Below are positions 6,908-16,654 of a stretch of 64,000 nt of DNA, piece by piece. This stretch comes from Bacteroidales bacterium (GTDB lineage Bacteria > Bacteroidota > Bacteroidia > Bacteroidales > Muribaculaceae). Position 1 is the first letter of the stretch. Every line of letters starts with the position of its first letter. Where the stretch lies: contig CP091725.1 of the NCBI GenBank assembly GCA_022009815.1, positions 1,612,001 through 1,676,000 of the forward strand. Reading direction: 5' to 3'. The notes beneath the pieces are model-generated. The model ran no database searches and had not been told where the DNA came from. It was given only the letters and a program-made list of their open reading frames with translations. Both the position numbers and the translations under genes were made by a program.

Positions 6908-9667
6908 TCAATGCGCTTCAAGCCAGTTTGCACCTGAGCCGCAGTCGGCAACGAGAGGTACAGTTCCGCAGAACGCCGCCTCCATCTCTTCTTTTACGAT
7001 GCGGGCCACGGCATCCTCTTCGCCTGGAACGACGTCAAAGTTCAACTCATCGTGCACCTGCAGCAGCATCTTCGACCGTATTCCCTCGCGGTCAAACCGA
7101 CGGTAAATGCGGTTCATCGCGATTTTGATGATGTCGGCAGCAGTTCCCTGTATTGGAGCGTTGATTGCGTTTCGCTCGGCATATCCGCGCACCACGGCGT
7201 TTCGCGATGTTATGTCGGGAAGCATACGGCGCCGTCCGAACAGGGTTGTCACAAAGCCTTTCTCTTTCGCCATCTCGATGCTCTGGTCCATAAACCGACG
7301 CACGCCGGGGAATGTCTCGAAGTAGCCTTCAATCAGTTGCTTGGCCTCGCTGCGAGGTATTTGCAGTCGCTCCGACAGTCCGAATGCCGAAATGCCGTAA
7401 ATCATACCGAAGTTTGCGGTTTTTGCTTTCCGTCGCTGGTCGTCGGTCACGTCTTCGGTGCGTTCGTGGAAAATTTTGGCGGCAGTGGCACGGTGGATGT
7501 CCTCGCCGGCAAGGAAAGCCTCCACGAGCGCCTCGTCCTTGCTGATGTTTGCCACGATGCGCAGCTCAATCTGCGAATAGTCGGCAGAGAAGAACGAGTG
7601 TCCGTCGTCGGGGATGAATGCTTTGCGGATTTCCCGTCCGTCGTCGTTTCTGATAGGGATGTTCTGCAGGTTCGGGTTTGTCGACGACAGGCGTCCGGTG
7701 GCCGTGACAGTCTGATTGTAGGTGGTGTGGATTTTTCCCGTGTGAGGGTTTATAAGTTCGGGGAGAGCATTGACGTAGGTTGACAGAAGCTTCTTTATCT
7801 TTCGGAACTCCAGGATCTTGCCCACGATGGGGTGTTTTCCCGACAGCTTTTCAAGCACCTCCTCCGTGGTGGAGTATTGCCCGGTTTTCGTTTTTTTCGC
7901 TTTTTCATCGATTTTCAGCCTGTCGAACAGCACTTCGCCCACCTGTGCCGGCGAGCCCACGTTGAACTGTATTCCCGCAAGGTCGATGCATACCCGCTCG
8001 ATGTCGGCAAGACGCTGAGTCAGGGCTTTGGAGTAGGCGGCAAGGGCATCGGTGTCGATGCGCACGCCAGTGTGCTCCATGTCGGCGAGCACCTCGACGA
8101 GCGGCAGCTCGATGTCGTGGAGCAGATGCGCCATTTTCTCCTCCTCGAGTTTCTTGTCAAACACAGGCTTCAGCTCGAGGCATGCCGCGGCACGTGCGCA
8201 AGCCACCTTGGCTATATCCTCGATTTCAAGCGAGAGCGCCGGGTTGAACTTGTTGGCCTTTGCCGTGGCGGGCAGTTGATAGTCGGGCAGAATTTTTTTC
8301 AGATATATCTCCGCCAGCCGGTTTATTGAATGGCTCATCTCCGGTTGCAGCAGATAGTGCGCGATGGCGACATCATAGTAGGGCGCCGCTAATTTCTCAG
8401 CAATGTTGAGCGCCACCACCATATCGAATTTCAGGTTTATGCCCACTTTCTCCACAGTTTCCGATTTAAGGATGCGCAAAATGTCGAAAGCCGACTCCTC
8501 GGTGGCTTCAAGATAGAAAGTCTCGTCGGGACTCAGTGCCACAGCGATGCCGGCAGGAATAGCCTCCATGGCGTTTGGCGCGGTGCAGACCATGTGGATT
8601 CCTATTGTTTTCTGCGACAACGCCTTGTCGACAAGCTCGTCGATGTTGGCATCGGTTGCGATGATCGTTTTGCAGGTATGCTCGGTTGGCGCAGGCTCCG
8701 CCTCTGTGGCTGCCGCGTCAGTCATGTCGTCGCCGAAGAGCGAAAGTTCGCCGAAAGCGGGCGCAGGCTTTGGAGTAGGCTTTGCCTCCGCCTTGTCGCC
8801 GAGCACGCGCGACAGCAACGAGCGGAACTCCAGTTTGCCGAAGATGTCGCGGATGGCGGCTTCGTCGACAGGGTGGCGGCTGTAAGCCTCCTCGTCGAAT
8901 TCAATCGGCACTTCGGTGCATATCGTGGCGAGTTTTTTTGAGAACAGAATGTTGTCCACGTTTGATTCGACTTTGGTTTTCAGCGCGCCTTTCAGCTTGT
9001 CGGTGTTGGCGATAAGATTCTCCACGCTGTCGAACTCCAGAATCAGTTTCGACGCCGTTTTCTCACCGACGCCCGGGCATCCGACAATGTTGTCCACCTT
9101 GTCGCCCATGAGCGCCAGAATGTCGATCACCTGTATCGGGCGGTTGATGCCGAACACGTCGCACACCTCCTTCTCGCCGCGCACCTCCGCCGGCTGTCCC
9201 TTGTAGCCCGGACGGTAGATTTTCACAGACGGGTCGACAAGTTGACTGAGATCCTTGTCGGGCGACATGATAAACGTCGAGAATCCGCGGCTGCGGCTCA
9301 TCGTGGCAAGCGTGCCAATCACGTCGTCGGCCTCGTATCCCTCTTTTTCCACCACAGGGATTCCGTAAGCCCGTATAATGTCTTTGATGTATGGAACAGC
9401 CACCTTGATATCCTCAGGCGTAGCCTCGCGACCAGCTTTGTAGTCGGCAAACATCTCGTGGCGGAACGTTTTTCCCGCAGGGTCGAAACACACGGCGATA
9501 TGCGTCGGGTTCTCCTTGCGCAGCACCTCCTCGAGCGTGTTTACAAAGCCGAAGATGGCGGAAGTGTTCATTCCCCCCGACGTGAATCGAGGAGAGTATT
9601 TCATTGCGTGGTATGCCCGGAAAATCAAGGCATAGGCATCGAGCAAAAATAATTTTTTCTGTTCCAT
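6908..9667 (-). CDS. polA: DNA polymerase I (proofreading domain apparently inactive)
   Basis: A 919-aa repair and Okazaki-fragment polymerase. Residues 1 to about 290 form the 5'-nuclease (LFLLDAYALIFRAYHA, then KEGYEADDVIGTLA and GDKVDNIVGCPGVGEKTA). About 330-520 is a 3'-5' exonuclease-like fold. About 540-919 is the polymerase, with motif A (FFSADYSQIELR), the O-helix (RRKAKTANFGMIYG) and motif C (LLQVHDELNFD). In the exonuclease domain the usual DxE of motif I is replaced (TIGIHMVC) and the usual Yx3D of motif III reads CARAA, while motif II keeps an Asp (NLKFD), so proofreading is probably lost. Start ATG 9667 begins MEQKKLFLLDAYA as in relatives. Confidence 0.95.
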   Translation of the reverse strand: MEQKKLFLLDAYALIFRAYHAMKYSPRFTSGGMNTSAIFGFVNTLEEVLRKENPTHIAVCFDPAGKTFRHEMFADYKAGREATPEDIKVAVPYIKDIIRAYGIPVVEKEGYEADDVIGTLATMSRSRGFSTFIMSPDKDLSQLVDPSVKIYRPGYKGQPAEVRGEKEVCDVFGINRPIQVIDILALMGDKVDNIVGCPGVGEKTASKLILEFDSVENLIANTDKLKGALKTKVESNVDNILFSKKLATICTEVPIEFDEEAYSRHPVDEAAIRDIFGKLEFRSLLSRVLGDKAEAKPTPKPAPAFGELSLFGDDMTDAAATEAEPAPTEHTCKTIIATDANIDELVDKALSQKTIGIHMVCTAPNAMEAIPAGIAVALSPDETFYLEATEESAFDILRILKSETVEKVGINLKFDMVVALNIAEKLAAPYYDVAIAHYLLQPEMSHSINRLAEIYLKKILPDYQLPATAKANKFNPALSLEIEDIAKVACARAAACLELKPVFDKKLEEEKMAHLLHDIELPLVEVLADMEHTGVRIDTDALAAYSKALTQRLADIERVCIDLAGIQFNVGSPAQVGEVLFDRLKIDEKAKKTKTGQYSTTEEVLEKLSGKHPIVGKILEFRKIKKLLSTYVNALPELINPHTGKIHTTYNQTVTATGRLSSTNPNLQNIPIRNDDGREIRKAFIPDDGHSFFSADYSQIELRIVANISKDEALVEAFLAGEDIHRATAAKIFHERTEDVTDDQRRKAKTANFGMIYGISAFGLSERLQIPRSEAKQLIEGYFETFPGVRRFMDQSIEMAKEKGFVTTLFGRRRMLPDITSRNAVVRGYAERNAINAPIQGTAADIIKIAMNRIYRRFDREGIRSKMLLQVHDELNFDVVPGEEDAVARIVKEEMEAAFCGTVPLVADCGSGANWLEAH

Positions 9668-9759
9668 ATATTGTAGGTGAATAGTACTAATTAATATAAA
9701 AAAATCAATGATTCGGCATTAATTCACCGTGAAATTACAATTTTCGCAGAATAAATGAT

Positions 9760-9767
9760 TACTTTTG
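9760..9767 (+). promoter_or_regulatory. Putative -7 element upstream of polyprenyl synthetase
   Basis: TACTTTTG fits TAnnTTTG, 19 bases before the ATG at 9786. No clear -33 TTG is seen. Confidence 0.5.
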
Positions 9768-9785
9768 TGTCTTAAAAATCGTTTT

Positions 9786-10763
9786 ATGACGAATTTTGAT
9801 GAAATAAGAGACCTGATATCATCCGATTTGGAGCGGCTGCAGAAGATAATAAAGCAGTCGCTCTCAAGCAATAGTCCGCTGCTCAATAAGATTGTAGACA
9901 AGTATTTGGAAACAAAAGGCAAGCAGATACGCCCGATAATCGTTGTGCTCAGCGCCAAGTTTTTCGGCGCCGAGGTGTCGGACGGTGTGCTCTGCGGTGC
10001 GGCGTCGGTGGAATTGCTCCACAATGCCTCTCTGATACACGATGACGTTATCGACGAGACCAAGCAGCGTCGCGGCCACGACACCATCAACAACACGTGG
10101 GACAACCATATCGCCGTGCTTGTCGGCGATTTCTTTGTCAGCAACGCCCTTGCCTGTGCCATCCGCACCAACGATTTCCGTGTGATAAGCACCATCTCCG
10201 AGCTCGGCAAGGAACTGTCGACCGGCGAGATTGACCAAATCGACGTTGCCAAGCACCATTCAATTGACGAGCAGACTTATTTCAGCATCATAAACAAGAA
10301 GACGGCATCGCTGTTTCAAAGCTGTGTGAAGGTGGGCGGATACTCTGTAGGTGCCTCCGACATCGACATCGCCAACCTGTCGAAGTTTGTGGAGCTGCTG
10401 GGACTGTCGTTCCAGATAAAGGACGACATCTTCGACTATTTCAAGGATGATGCCATAGGCAAGCCCACGGGCAACGATCTGCGCGAGGGAAAGGTGACGC
10501 TGCCGCTGATTTACGCATTGTCGCGCACCGAGTCGCCGCGCCACGGAGAGATGCGCCGTCTTGCCGACTCCGACTCGCTTACCACCGAACAGATAGAGAC
10601 GCTGATAGACTTTGCCAAGGCAGAGGGCGGAATCGAATATGCCTATGCCACGATGGAGCGTCTGCGCGCCGAGGCACGCAGCATCCTTGAGCCATATCCC
10701 GACAACGAAGCCAAGCGGGCATTCCTGTCGTTGTTCGACTACATAATCAAACGCCATCACTGA
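9786..10763 (+). CDS. Polyprenyl diphosphate synthase (trans-isoprenyl diphosphate synthase)
   Basis: A 325-aa enzyme that condenses isopentenyl units onto an allylic diphosphate to build the long chain used for menaquinone. The first Asp-rich motif is LIHDDVIDETKQRRG (DDxxD) and the second is QIKDDIFDYF (DDxxD), with the lysine/arginine-rich GKQIRP near the N-terminus, all diagnostic of the family. Chain length (octaprenyl or other) cannot be read reliably. ATG 9786 (MTNFDEIRDL) is preferred over an upstream in-frame start at 9765 because that one overlaps the predicted promoter. Its TGA overlaps the ATG of rnhB by one base, indicating an operon. Confidence 0.9.
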   Translation: MTNFDEIRDLISSDLERLQKIIKQSLSSNSPLLNKIVDKYLETKGKQIRPIIVVLSAKFFGAEVSDGVLCGAASVELLHNASLIHDDVIDETKQRRGHDTINNTWDNHIAVLVGDFFVSNALACAIRTNDFRVISTISELGKELSTGEIDQIDVAKHHSIDEQTYFSIINKKTASLFQSCVKVGGYSVGASDIDIANLSKFVELLGLSFQIKDDIFDYFKDDAIGKPTGNDLREGKVTLPLIYALSRTESPRHGEMRRLADSDSLTTEQIETLIDFAKAEGGIEYAYATMERLRAEARSILEPYPDNEAKRAFLSLFDYIIKRHH

Positions 10764-11365
10764 TGTTGTTGCCGTATCTTGAACCGGGACGCCTCGAGGC
10801 AGGATGCGACGAGGCTGGGCGCGGATGCCTTGCCGGACCGGTGTTTGCCGCGGCGGTGATTCTGCCCGACGGCTACACCAACGACCTTCTCAACGACTCA
10901 AAGAAGCTTTCCGAGCATGCCCGCGACGCACTGCGTCCCGTGATAGAGCGCGACGCCCTGGCTTGGGCTGTGGGCATCGTTGACAACGATGAGATTGACC
11001 ACATCAACATCCTTCAGGCTTCGTTTCTTGCCATGCACCGCGCCGTGGACGGTTTGTCGGTGCGCCCCGACTTTCTGCTTATCGACGGCAACCGTTTCCG
11101 TCCCTACGACGGCATCAGCCACCAATGCATTGTGAAAGGCGACGGCAAGATGATGAGCATCGCCGCCGCGTCGATTCTTGCAAAGACCCACCGCGATGAG
11201 TTTATGAAACGCATCCACGAGGAATTTCCGCAATACGGCTGGAACGTGAACAAAGGTTATCCCACAAAAGCCCATCGCGAAGCCATTGCGCGTTTCGGCG
11301 CCACCCCCTACCACCGCCACACCTTCCGCCTGCTCGCCGAGCCTTCGCTGTTCCCAGAGTTGTAG
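10763..11365 (+). CDS. rnhB: Ribonuclease HII
   Basis: A 200-aa nuclease that cuts the RNA strand of RNA-DNA hybrids and removes ribonucleotides from DNA. The catalytic start is EAGCDEAGRGCLAGPV (Asp16, Glu17), followed by DSKKLSE, LIDGNRF and GDGKMMSIAAASILAKTHRD, which supplies the remaining acidic residues. The C-terminus has NKGYPTKAHREAI, typical of RNase HII. ATG overlaps the preceding stop, so it is co-transcribed with the polyprenyl synthase gene. Confidence 0.95.
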   Translation: MLLPYLEPGRLEAGCDEAGRGCLAGPVFAAAVILPDGYTNDLLNDSKKLSEHARDALRPVIERDALAWAVGIVDNDEIDHINILQASFLAMHRAVDGLSVRPDFLLIDGNRFRPYDGISHQCIVKGDGKMMSIAAASILAKTHRDEFMKRIHEEFPQYGWNVNKGYPTKAHREAIARFGATPYHRHTFRLLAEPSLFPEL

Positions 11366-11501
11366 ACGCCCTCGCTCGGTTGCTACAGACGCAACCGTAA
11401 AGCCAAAAAGTTGCAAATAGGGCATAAAAATGCACAAAAATGTGATTTACACGGCAAATAAGTCGTAAATTTATGGCGTAAAAACAAAAACTCAATTACC
11501 T

Positions 11502-13416
11502 ATGATGAAAAAAATCTTTCTTGTTGCCGGACTTCTTTTTGGCCGGCGCAATGACAACCAACGCAAAAAAACTGCTGTCGACCGCATGGACCCGCCGATG
11601 TGGTGGACAGGGATGGAAAAACCAGCAGCTGCAGATAATGGTTACGGGCGAGGGCATACGCGACGCTGTGCCGTCGGTCGACTGCCCTGGCGTGAAACTT
11701 GACTCCGTGGCGCGCCTCGACAGCCCGAATTATCAGTTTCTGTATCTCACCATCGGCAGCGACGCCAAGCCAGGCACTGTCGACATCACGTTTGCCAGCG
11801 GCAAGCGCAAAATCAAGAAGCAATATGAACTGCTTGCCCGTCAGGGCGACGGCGCAAGTCACGAGGGTTTCGACTCTTCCGACGTGCTTTACCTGATGAT
11901 GCCCGACCGCTTTGCCGACGGCGGCGACGTGAAGCATCAGTCTACCAATTTCGACTACCGCATAGACCGGACGAACCCGGGCGCGCGCCACGGCGGCACG
12001 CTGAAGGGCATCTCCGACCATCTCGATTATCTTGAGGAGCTGGGCGTCACGGCAGTGTGGCTCACACCGGTGCTTGAGAACGATATGCCCGGCGGTTGCT
12101 ATCACGGCTATGCCACCACCGACTATTACCGTGTGGATCCGCGCTTCGGCACCAACGACGACTACCGCCGCTTGATTTCAGAGTGCCACAGCCGCGGCAT
12201 CAAGGTGGTTATGGACATGATTTTCAACCACTGCGGACTCTACCATCCGTGGCTCTATGACCTTCCCAGCCACGACTGGCTCAATGCCCAGCCGACAGCC
12301 GACGGCATCAGAAGCGTGCAGCAGGCAAATTTGACAGGCAAGAGAAACGCCGCCGTCGACTCGTTGCTGCTCACCAACTTCCGGCTTAACACGGTGCATG
12401 ATCCGTATGTGAGCCAATACGACTTCAAGCACACCGTCGACGGATGGTTTGTGTCGGGTATGCCCGACCTCAATCAGCGCAACCCCCACTTGATGACATA
12501 TCTTATCCAAAACTCCATCTGGTGGATTGAGTATGCCGGAATCAATGGCATCCGCATGGACACCTATCCGTATGCCGACATGGAGGCTATGGCGCGTTGG
12601 AACCGCGCCGTGGCACGCGAGTATCCGCGGTTCAACATCGTTGGCGAAAGCTGGCTTGAAAACGAGGCGAGCATTGCGTATATGCAACGTGGCAACAAGT
12701 TGAACCCAATCAATACAGAATTGCCAACGGTGATGGATTTTCCATTGTGTCTGATGGCGCAGCAAGCGTTTGGAGAACAGACAAAATCAGGAAGCGACGG
12801 ACTCAACCGCCTGTTTAACCACCTTGCGCTCGACATGCTTTATGCCGACTGCAGCAGGTTGCTGACGTTCTACGACAACCACGACACAGACCGTTTCCTC
12901 TTAGAGGAGCCGTCTGACCTTGCCCGCTGGAAACAGGCGCAGGCATTCCTTCTGACCACCCGCGGCATTCCGCAGATATACTATGGCACAGAAGTGCTGA
13001 TGCACGGCAGCAAGGCTGTGACCGACGGCTATGTGCGCCTCGACATGCCAGGCGGATTCCCAGGCGACAGCGTGTCGGTGTTTACCGTCGACGGACGCAC
13101 GCCGCTCCAGCGCGACGCGTTCAACTTCATGAGCCGTCTGCTCCATTGGCGCCAAGGCAACAAAGCCGTGTCGGCAGGCACATTGCGTCATTTCATGCCG
13201 TCCAACCAGCTCTACGTCTATGAGCGCACCAACGGCGACCGCCGCTTCATCGTGCTGATGAACGGCACCGATGAGCCTCTCGCCGATGTTGACATGAGCC
13301 GATATGCCGAAATCATGCGTCCCGGCGACACTTTCCGCGACGTGATCACCGGCGATGCCGTGACCGTAGCGCCACACATGTCGTTCCCCGCACGCGCCAC
13401 TTTGGTGCTCGAATAG
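11502..13416 (+). CDS. Alpha-amylase family glycoside hydrolase (GH13), frameshifted at the N-terminus
   Basis: A secreted or periplasmic starch/maltodextrin-degrading enzyme of the cyclomaltodextrinase/neopullulanase type (about 637 aa). The catalytic barrel shows all GH13 signatures: MDMIFNHCG, GIRMDTYPYAD (nucleophile Asp), NIVGESWLENE (acid/base Glu) and LTFYDNHDTD (stabiliser Asp). A C-terminal beta domain follows. The N-terminal 40 codons contain three indels: an extra G near 11540, a missing A in the run near 11563-11569, and an extra A near 11617. Repaired, they give a signal peptide starting MMKKIFLVAGLLFAGAMTTN, then AKKTAVDRMDPPMWWTGMEN, the normal N-domain opening. The downstream terminator isolates it as one unit. 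Confidence 0.9.
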
Positions 13417-13445
13417 CCATCGCACCGCATAGGAATACAGCAAGA

Positions 13446-13482
13446 AGACGCCGACTCCGTTATGGAGTCGGCGTCTTTCTGT
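13446..13482 (+). terminator. Strong rho-independent terminator after the amylase gene
   Basis: Perfect 13-bp stem (13446-13458 with 13464-13476), 5-base loop, then TTCTGTT. Confidence 0.85.
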
Positions 13483-13581
13483 TGGTGCGTAGGCATTATG
13501 GAAAAGAAACGATGCGTGGTTAAACATTGTTAATTCGGTAAAAGATGTTTACACACACCGCCAATTCATGGGATTTATGTT

Positions 13582-13589
13582 TAACTTTG
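13582..13589 (+). promoter_or_regulatory. Putative -7 element for the carboxypeptidase operon
   Basis: TAACTTTG matches TAnnTTTG, 31 bases before the ATG at 13621. The -33 region is weak. Confidence 0.5.
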
Positions 13590-13620
13590 AATGTTAAAAT
13601 AATGGGAAAAGAAAATAAAA

Positions 13621-15143
13621 ATGAAGCGGATTAAGCATATCATTCTGATAATCTTACTGCTGTCTGTCGGATTTGCCGACAGACAACCGATGAAAGCCGT
13701 GACGGCGTCGGACAGCGTTGTCGACACCACCGTCGACTCGCTTTCTGTGAAAATGGATTCAGCCATCAGGCAGTTTGTGTCGAGCCGAGCCATGACAGGA
13801 GCCACAGTGGGCGTCTGCGTGATGGATTTGCGCACAGGCACACCAGTTGCGTCCTACAATCTTGAGCGGCAAATGATACCGGCGTCGGTGATGAAATTGT
13901 CACATCGTCGGCAGCGTTGAAGCAACTTACCCAGAACTTCCATTTCCGCACGCGTCTTAAATATACAGGCACTATCGACAAAAACGGAACGCTCAACGGC
14001 GACATTGTCATTGAGGGCGGCATTGACCCGACGCTTGACTCCAAGCATTTCCCCGACCGCGAAACCTTTGTCTCCGCCGCTGTTGAAAACATCAAACTGT
14101 GGGGCATAAAAGCTATCAAAGGCAACGTCCGCCCGGAGGAAAAGATACAGCCGCACAACGCCGTGCCCAAAGATTGGCTCGACGCCGACGTGACGGAAGA
14201 CTATGGCGCGGGAGTGCATTCGATAAACTACAACGACAATCTGTTCTCGCTGATTATCGACACATCGAGCGGCCGCGCCCTTGTGGTCGACACCGTGCCG
14301 CATCTACGTTCGATACAGATAGACAACCGGATGACGGTGGTGAATCGCGGCAGATTCAGCCCTATCGTGCAACGCAAGAAAAACAACAGCCGAATCACGC
14401 TTAGCGGAGCTATGCGCCGCATGCAGGAGCCGATAGAAGTGGTCACCACGATGCCGCATCCAGCCGTAGGTTTGTGTGCCGATGTGAGAGAGACACTCGA
14501 GAGCGAGGGCATCCCCGTTGAAGGAAAAAAGGTGAGTGCAAGCGACAGCGATGCCATGCAAATCCTGTCGTACGAGTCGCCGGTGCTGCCAGAGATTCTG
14601 AAATCGTTGCTTTTCCGCAGCGACAACATGTATGCCGAGTCGGTGCAGCGCAAATTGGGCGAGAGCATCTACGGCGATCCGCAGCGTGAGTATGGCGAGA
14701 AGGCAGTGACCAAGATAGTAGAACAATGGGGCATCAACATGGACAAGGTGACGCTCTATGATGGCAGCGGATTGAGCCGCACAAACCGGATGACACCTCT
14801 GTTTCTGGCAAGCGTGCTGCGCTCGGCCGCACTCGACTGGCAGACCGGCGACCTTTTCCCGACATTGCTGCCACGATGCGGCGTTGACGGAACGGTGCGC
14901 AACCTGCTAAAAGGCACGTGCCTGTCTGGAAACATCGCATTGAAGTCGGGCAGCATGACCGGCGTGAGATGCTATGCAGGCTATTACCCCGCCGAGCGTC
15001 CGCGCTACTCCGTAGTGCTGCTTACAAACAATTTCCACTGCACCTACGAACAACTGAAATCATCGATAGAACGGCTGATGGTGGGAATGTTTGAATCGTA
15101 TCAGGACACTATTGACAAACGACAAAATACTCCTCAATTATGA
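13621..15143 (+). CDS. dacB: D-alanyl-D-alanine carboxypeptidase/endopeptidase, PBP4 (S13) family, frameshifted
   Basis: A periplasmic serine peptidase that trims or cleaves peptidoglycan cross-links. The active-site triad is complete: PASVMK (SxxK), FRSDNMYAE (SxN) and LKSGSMTG (KSG). An N-terminal signal peptide is visible (IILIILLLSVGFADRQ). The frame stops at 13918, but the next frame carries on immediately; one missing G near 13903 would give VMKLVTSSAALKQLTQNFHF, a standard PBP4 segment. I therefore annotate one gene of about 507 aa. Its TGA overlaps the ATG of the acidic protein gene. Confidence 0.88.
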
Positions 15144-15889
15144 AAACCGACATAAGAAAAATGATTGCCGAGGCTTACGAACTCGAGGGACTTCTGCTCC
15201 TCGCCGACAATCGTGGCGCCGACACTCCGGAATATGTGTTTACGGCAATAGGAGAGAAGCTCGACAGGTTGCAGATGCTGCTTGGCGAAAGAGAAGACGA
15301 TGAGGGTGAAGAAACGCAGAAAGACGCCTGTATGGTGGAGAACGACGTGGCCGATGCCGGAAGCGAAGAGCCGGTGGCGGACGCGCCTGAAAGCGAAGAG
15401 CCAGAACCAGAGCCGGAGGAAGACGTGGCGGAAGTGACGGCAGAGCAAGTTGCCGACGGCGAATATGACAATGAGCAGGAGCCTATGGTCGAGCTCGTGC
15501 TTGACGATGAACCCACCGCAGAACCCGACGCGGAGACACCGAACGTTGCGGATGAAACGGAAGCCGTAGAGGCAGAGGATAATATAGAAGAAGAGACAGA
15601 AGCGAATGAAAAGGCATCCGACGACAGCGAGCCTCTGCGTCTTGACGAAAAACTGCAGCGCAGCCGGTCGAAAGACCTTAAATCAGCGTTCTCGCTCAAC
15701 GACACATTCCGTTTCCGCCGCGAACTTTTCGGCAACAGTGCCGCAGAGATGACCGACGCTCTCCATGTGGTGGAGGCAATGCATTCGTTTGACGAGGCGG
15801 AAGATTATTTCTATGGCGATCTTGGATGGGATCGTGAGTCGGACGACGTGAAAGAATTTATGGCGATAATAAAAAATCATTTTCTATAG
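15140..15889 (+). CDS. Acidic hypothetical protein with a disordered middle
   Basis: A 249-aa protein with no signal peptide or membrane segment. Residues 1-50 (IRKMIAEAYELEGLLLLADN) look helical. Residues 55-160 are almost entirely Glu, Asp, Ala, Pro and Val, so probably disordered. Residues 165-249 form a second conserved-looking helical block (LDEKLQRSRSKDLKSAFSLN, then NDTFRFRRELFGNSAAEM). Similar genes are found beside rsmI in other Bacteroidales as far as I recall, but no function is known to me. Its start overlaps the carboxypeptidase stop, and rsmI begins 2 bases after its stop, so the three are probably one transcript. Confidence 0.7.
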   Translation: MKTDIRKMIAEAYELEGLLLLADNRGADTPEYVFTAIGEKLDRLQMLLGEREDDEGEETQKDACMVENDVADAGSEEPVADAPESEEPEPEPEEDVAEVTAEQVADGEYDNEQEPMVELVLDDEPTAEPDAETPNVADETEAVEAEDNIEEETEANEKASDDSEPLRLDEKLQRSRSKDLKSAFSLNDTFRFRRELFGNSAAEMTDALHVVEAMHSFDEAEDYFYGDLGWDRESDDVKEFMAIIKNHFL

Positions 15890-15891
15890 CG

Positions 15892-16654
15892 ATGGCACAG
15901 AAACCCACAGCGGAAGCCGGCATACTCTATGTGGTGCCGACACCGGTAGGCAACCTTGACGATATGACCGTCAGAGCGGTGAATGTGCTAAAGGAAGTAG
16001 ACGTTATTCTTGCCGAGGACACACGCACCAGCGGAGTGCTGATGAAGCATTTCGGCATCGAGACGCGTATGCAGAGCCATCATAAATTCAACGAGCATGA
16101 GACGGCGGCAGGCATAGCCCAGCGTTTGAAAGGCGGAGAGCGCATAGCCCTTGTGTCGGATGCTGGCACTCCGGCCATCTCCGACCCCGGTTTTATGCTT
16201 GTGCGCGAATGTCGCCGTGTGGGCGTCAAGGTGGAGTGCCTTCCCGGCGCCACAGCCTTTGTTCCCGCGCTCGTCGACAGCGGTTTGCCATGCGACAAAT
16301 TCTGCTTTGAGGGATTTTTGCCACAAAAAAAAGGACGTTCCACGCGTCTTGCCGAACTTAGTGCCGAACCCCGCACAATCGTGTTCTACGAATCGCCGCT
16401 TCGCTTGGTTAAAACCCTGACACAGTTGGCTGAAGCCTTCGGACAAGACCGCGAGGCAAGCGTTAGCCGAGAAATCTCAAAACTGCATGAAGAGACCTGC
16501 CGCGGCACCCTTTCTGAACTTTGTGAACATTTCCGTGAACGAACCGCGAGGAGAGATTGTTATAGTAGTGTCGGGCAAGAAAGAAGAAAAAAGCGCCGGC
16601 AAAAGAGATAAGTACGCACATTTTAAAACCGAAAAAAAACAAAATTTACTATGA
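15892..16654 (+). CDS. rsmI: 16S rRNA (cytidine(1402)-2'-O)-methyltransferase, frameshifted near the C-terminus
   Basis: Methylates the 2'-OH of C1402 in 16S rRNA using SAM. The tetrapyrrole-methylase fold is clear: YVVPTPVGNLDDMTVRA, VILAEDTRTSG, LVSDAGTPAISDPGF and VECLPGATAFVPALV are all RsmI signatures. At about 16538-16540 the frame goes wrong; the +1 frame reads EPRGEIVIVVSGKKEE, the expected RsmI C-terminus, and runs on to TGA 16652-16654, overlapping the next gene's ATG (16651). An indel of one extra or two missing bases would explain it. Confidence 0.88.

Noticed and set aside
15175..15735. Ser-rich minus-strand frame opposite the acidic protein
   Set aside because: A shadow of the Glu/Asp/Ala-rich sense codons.
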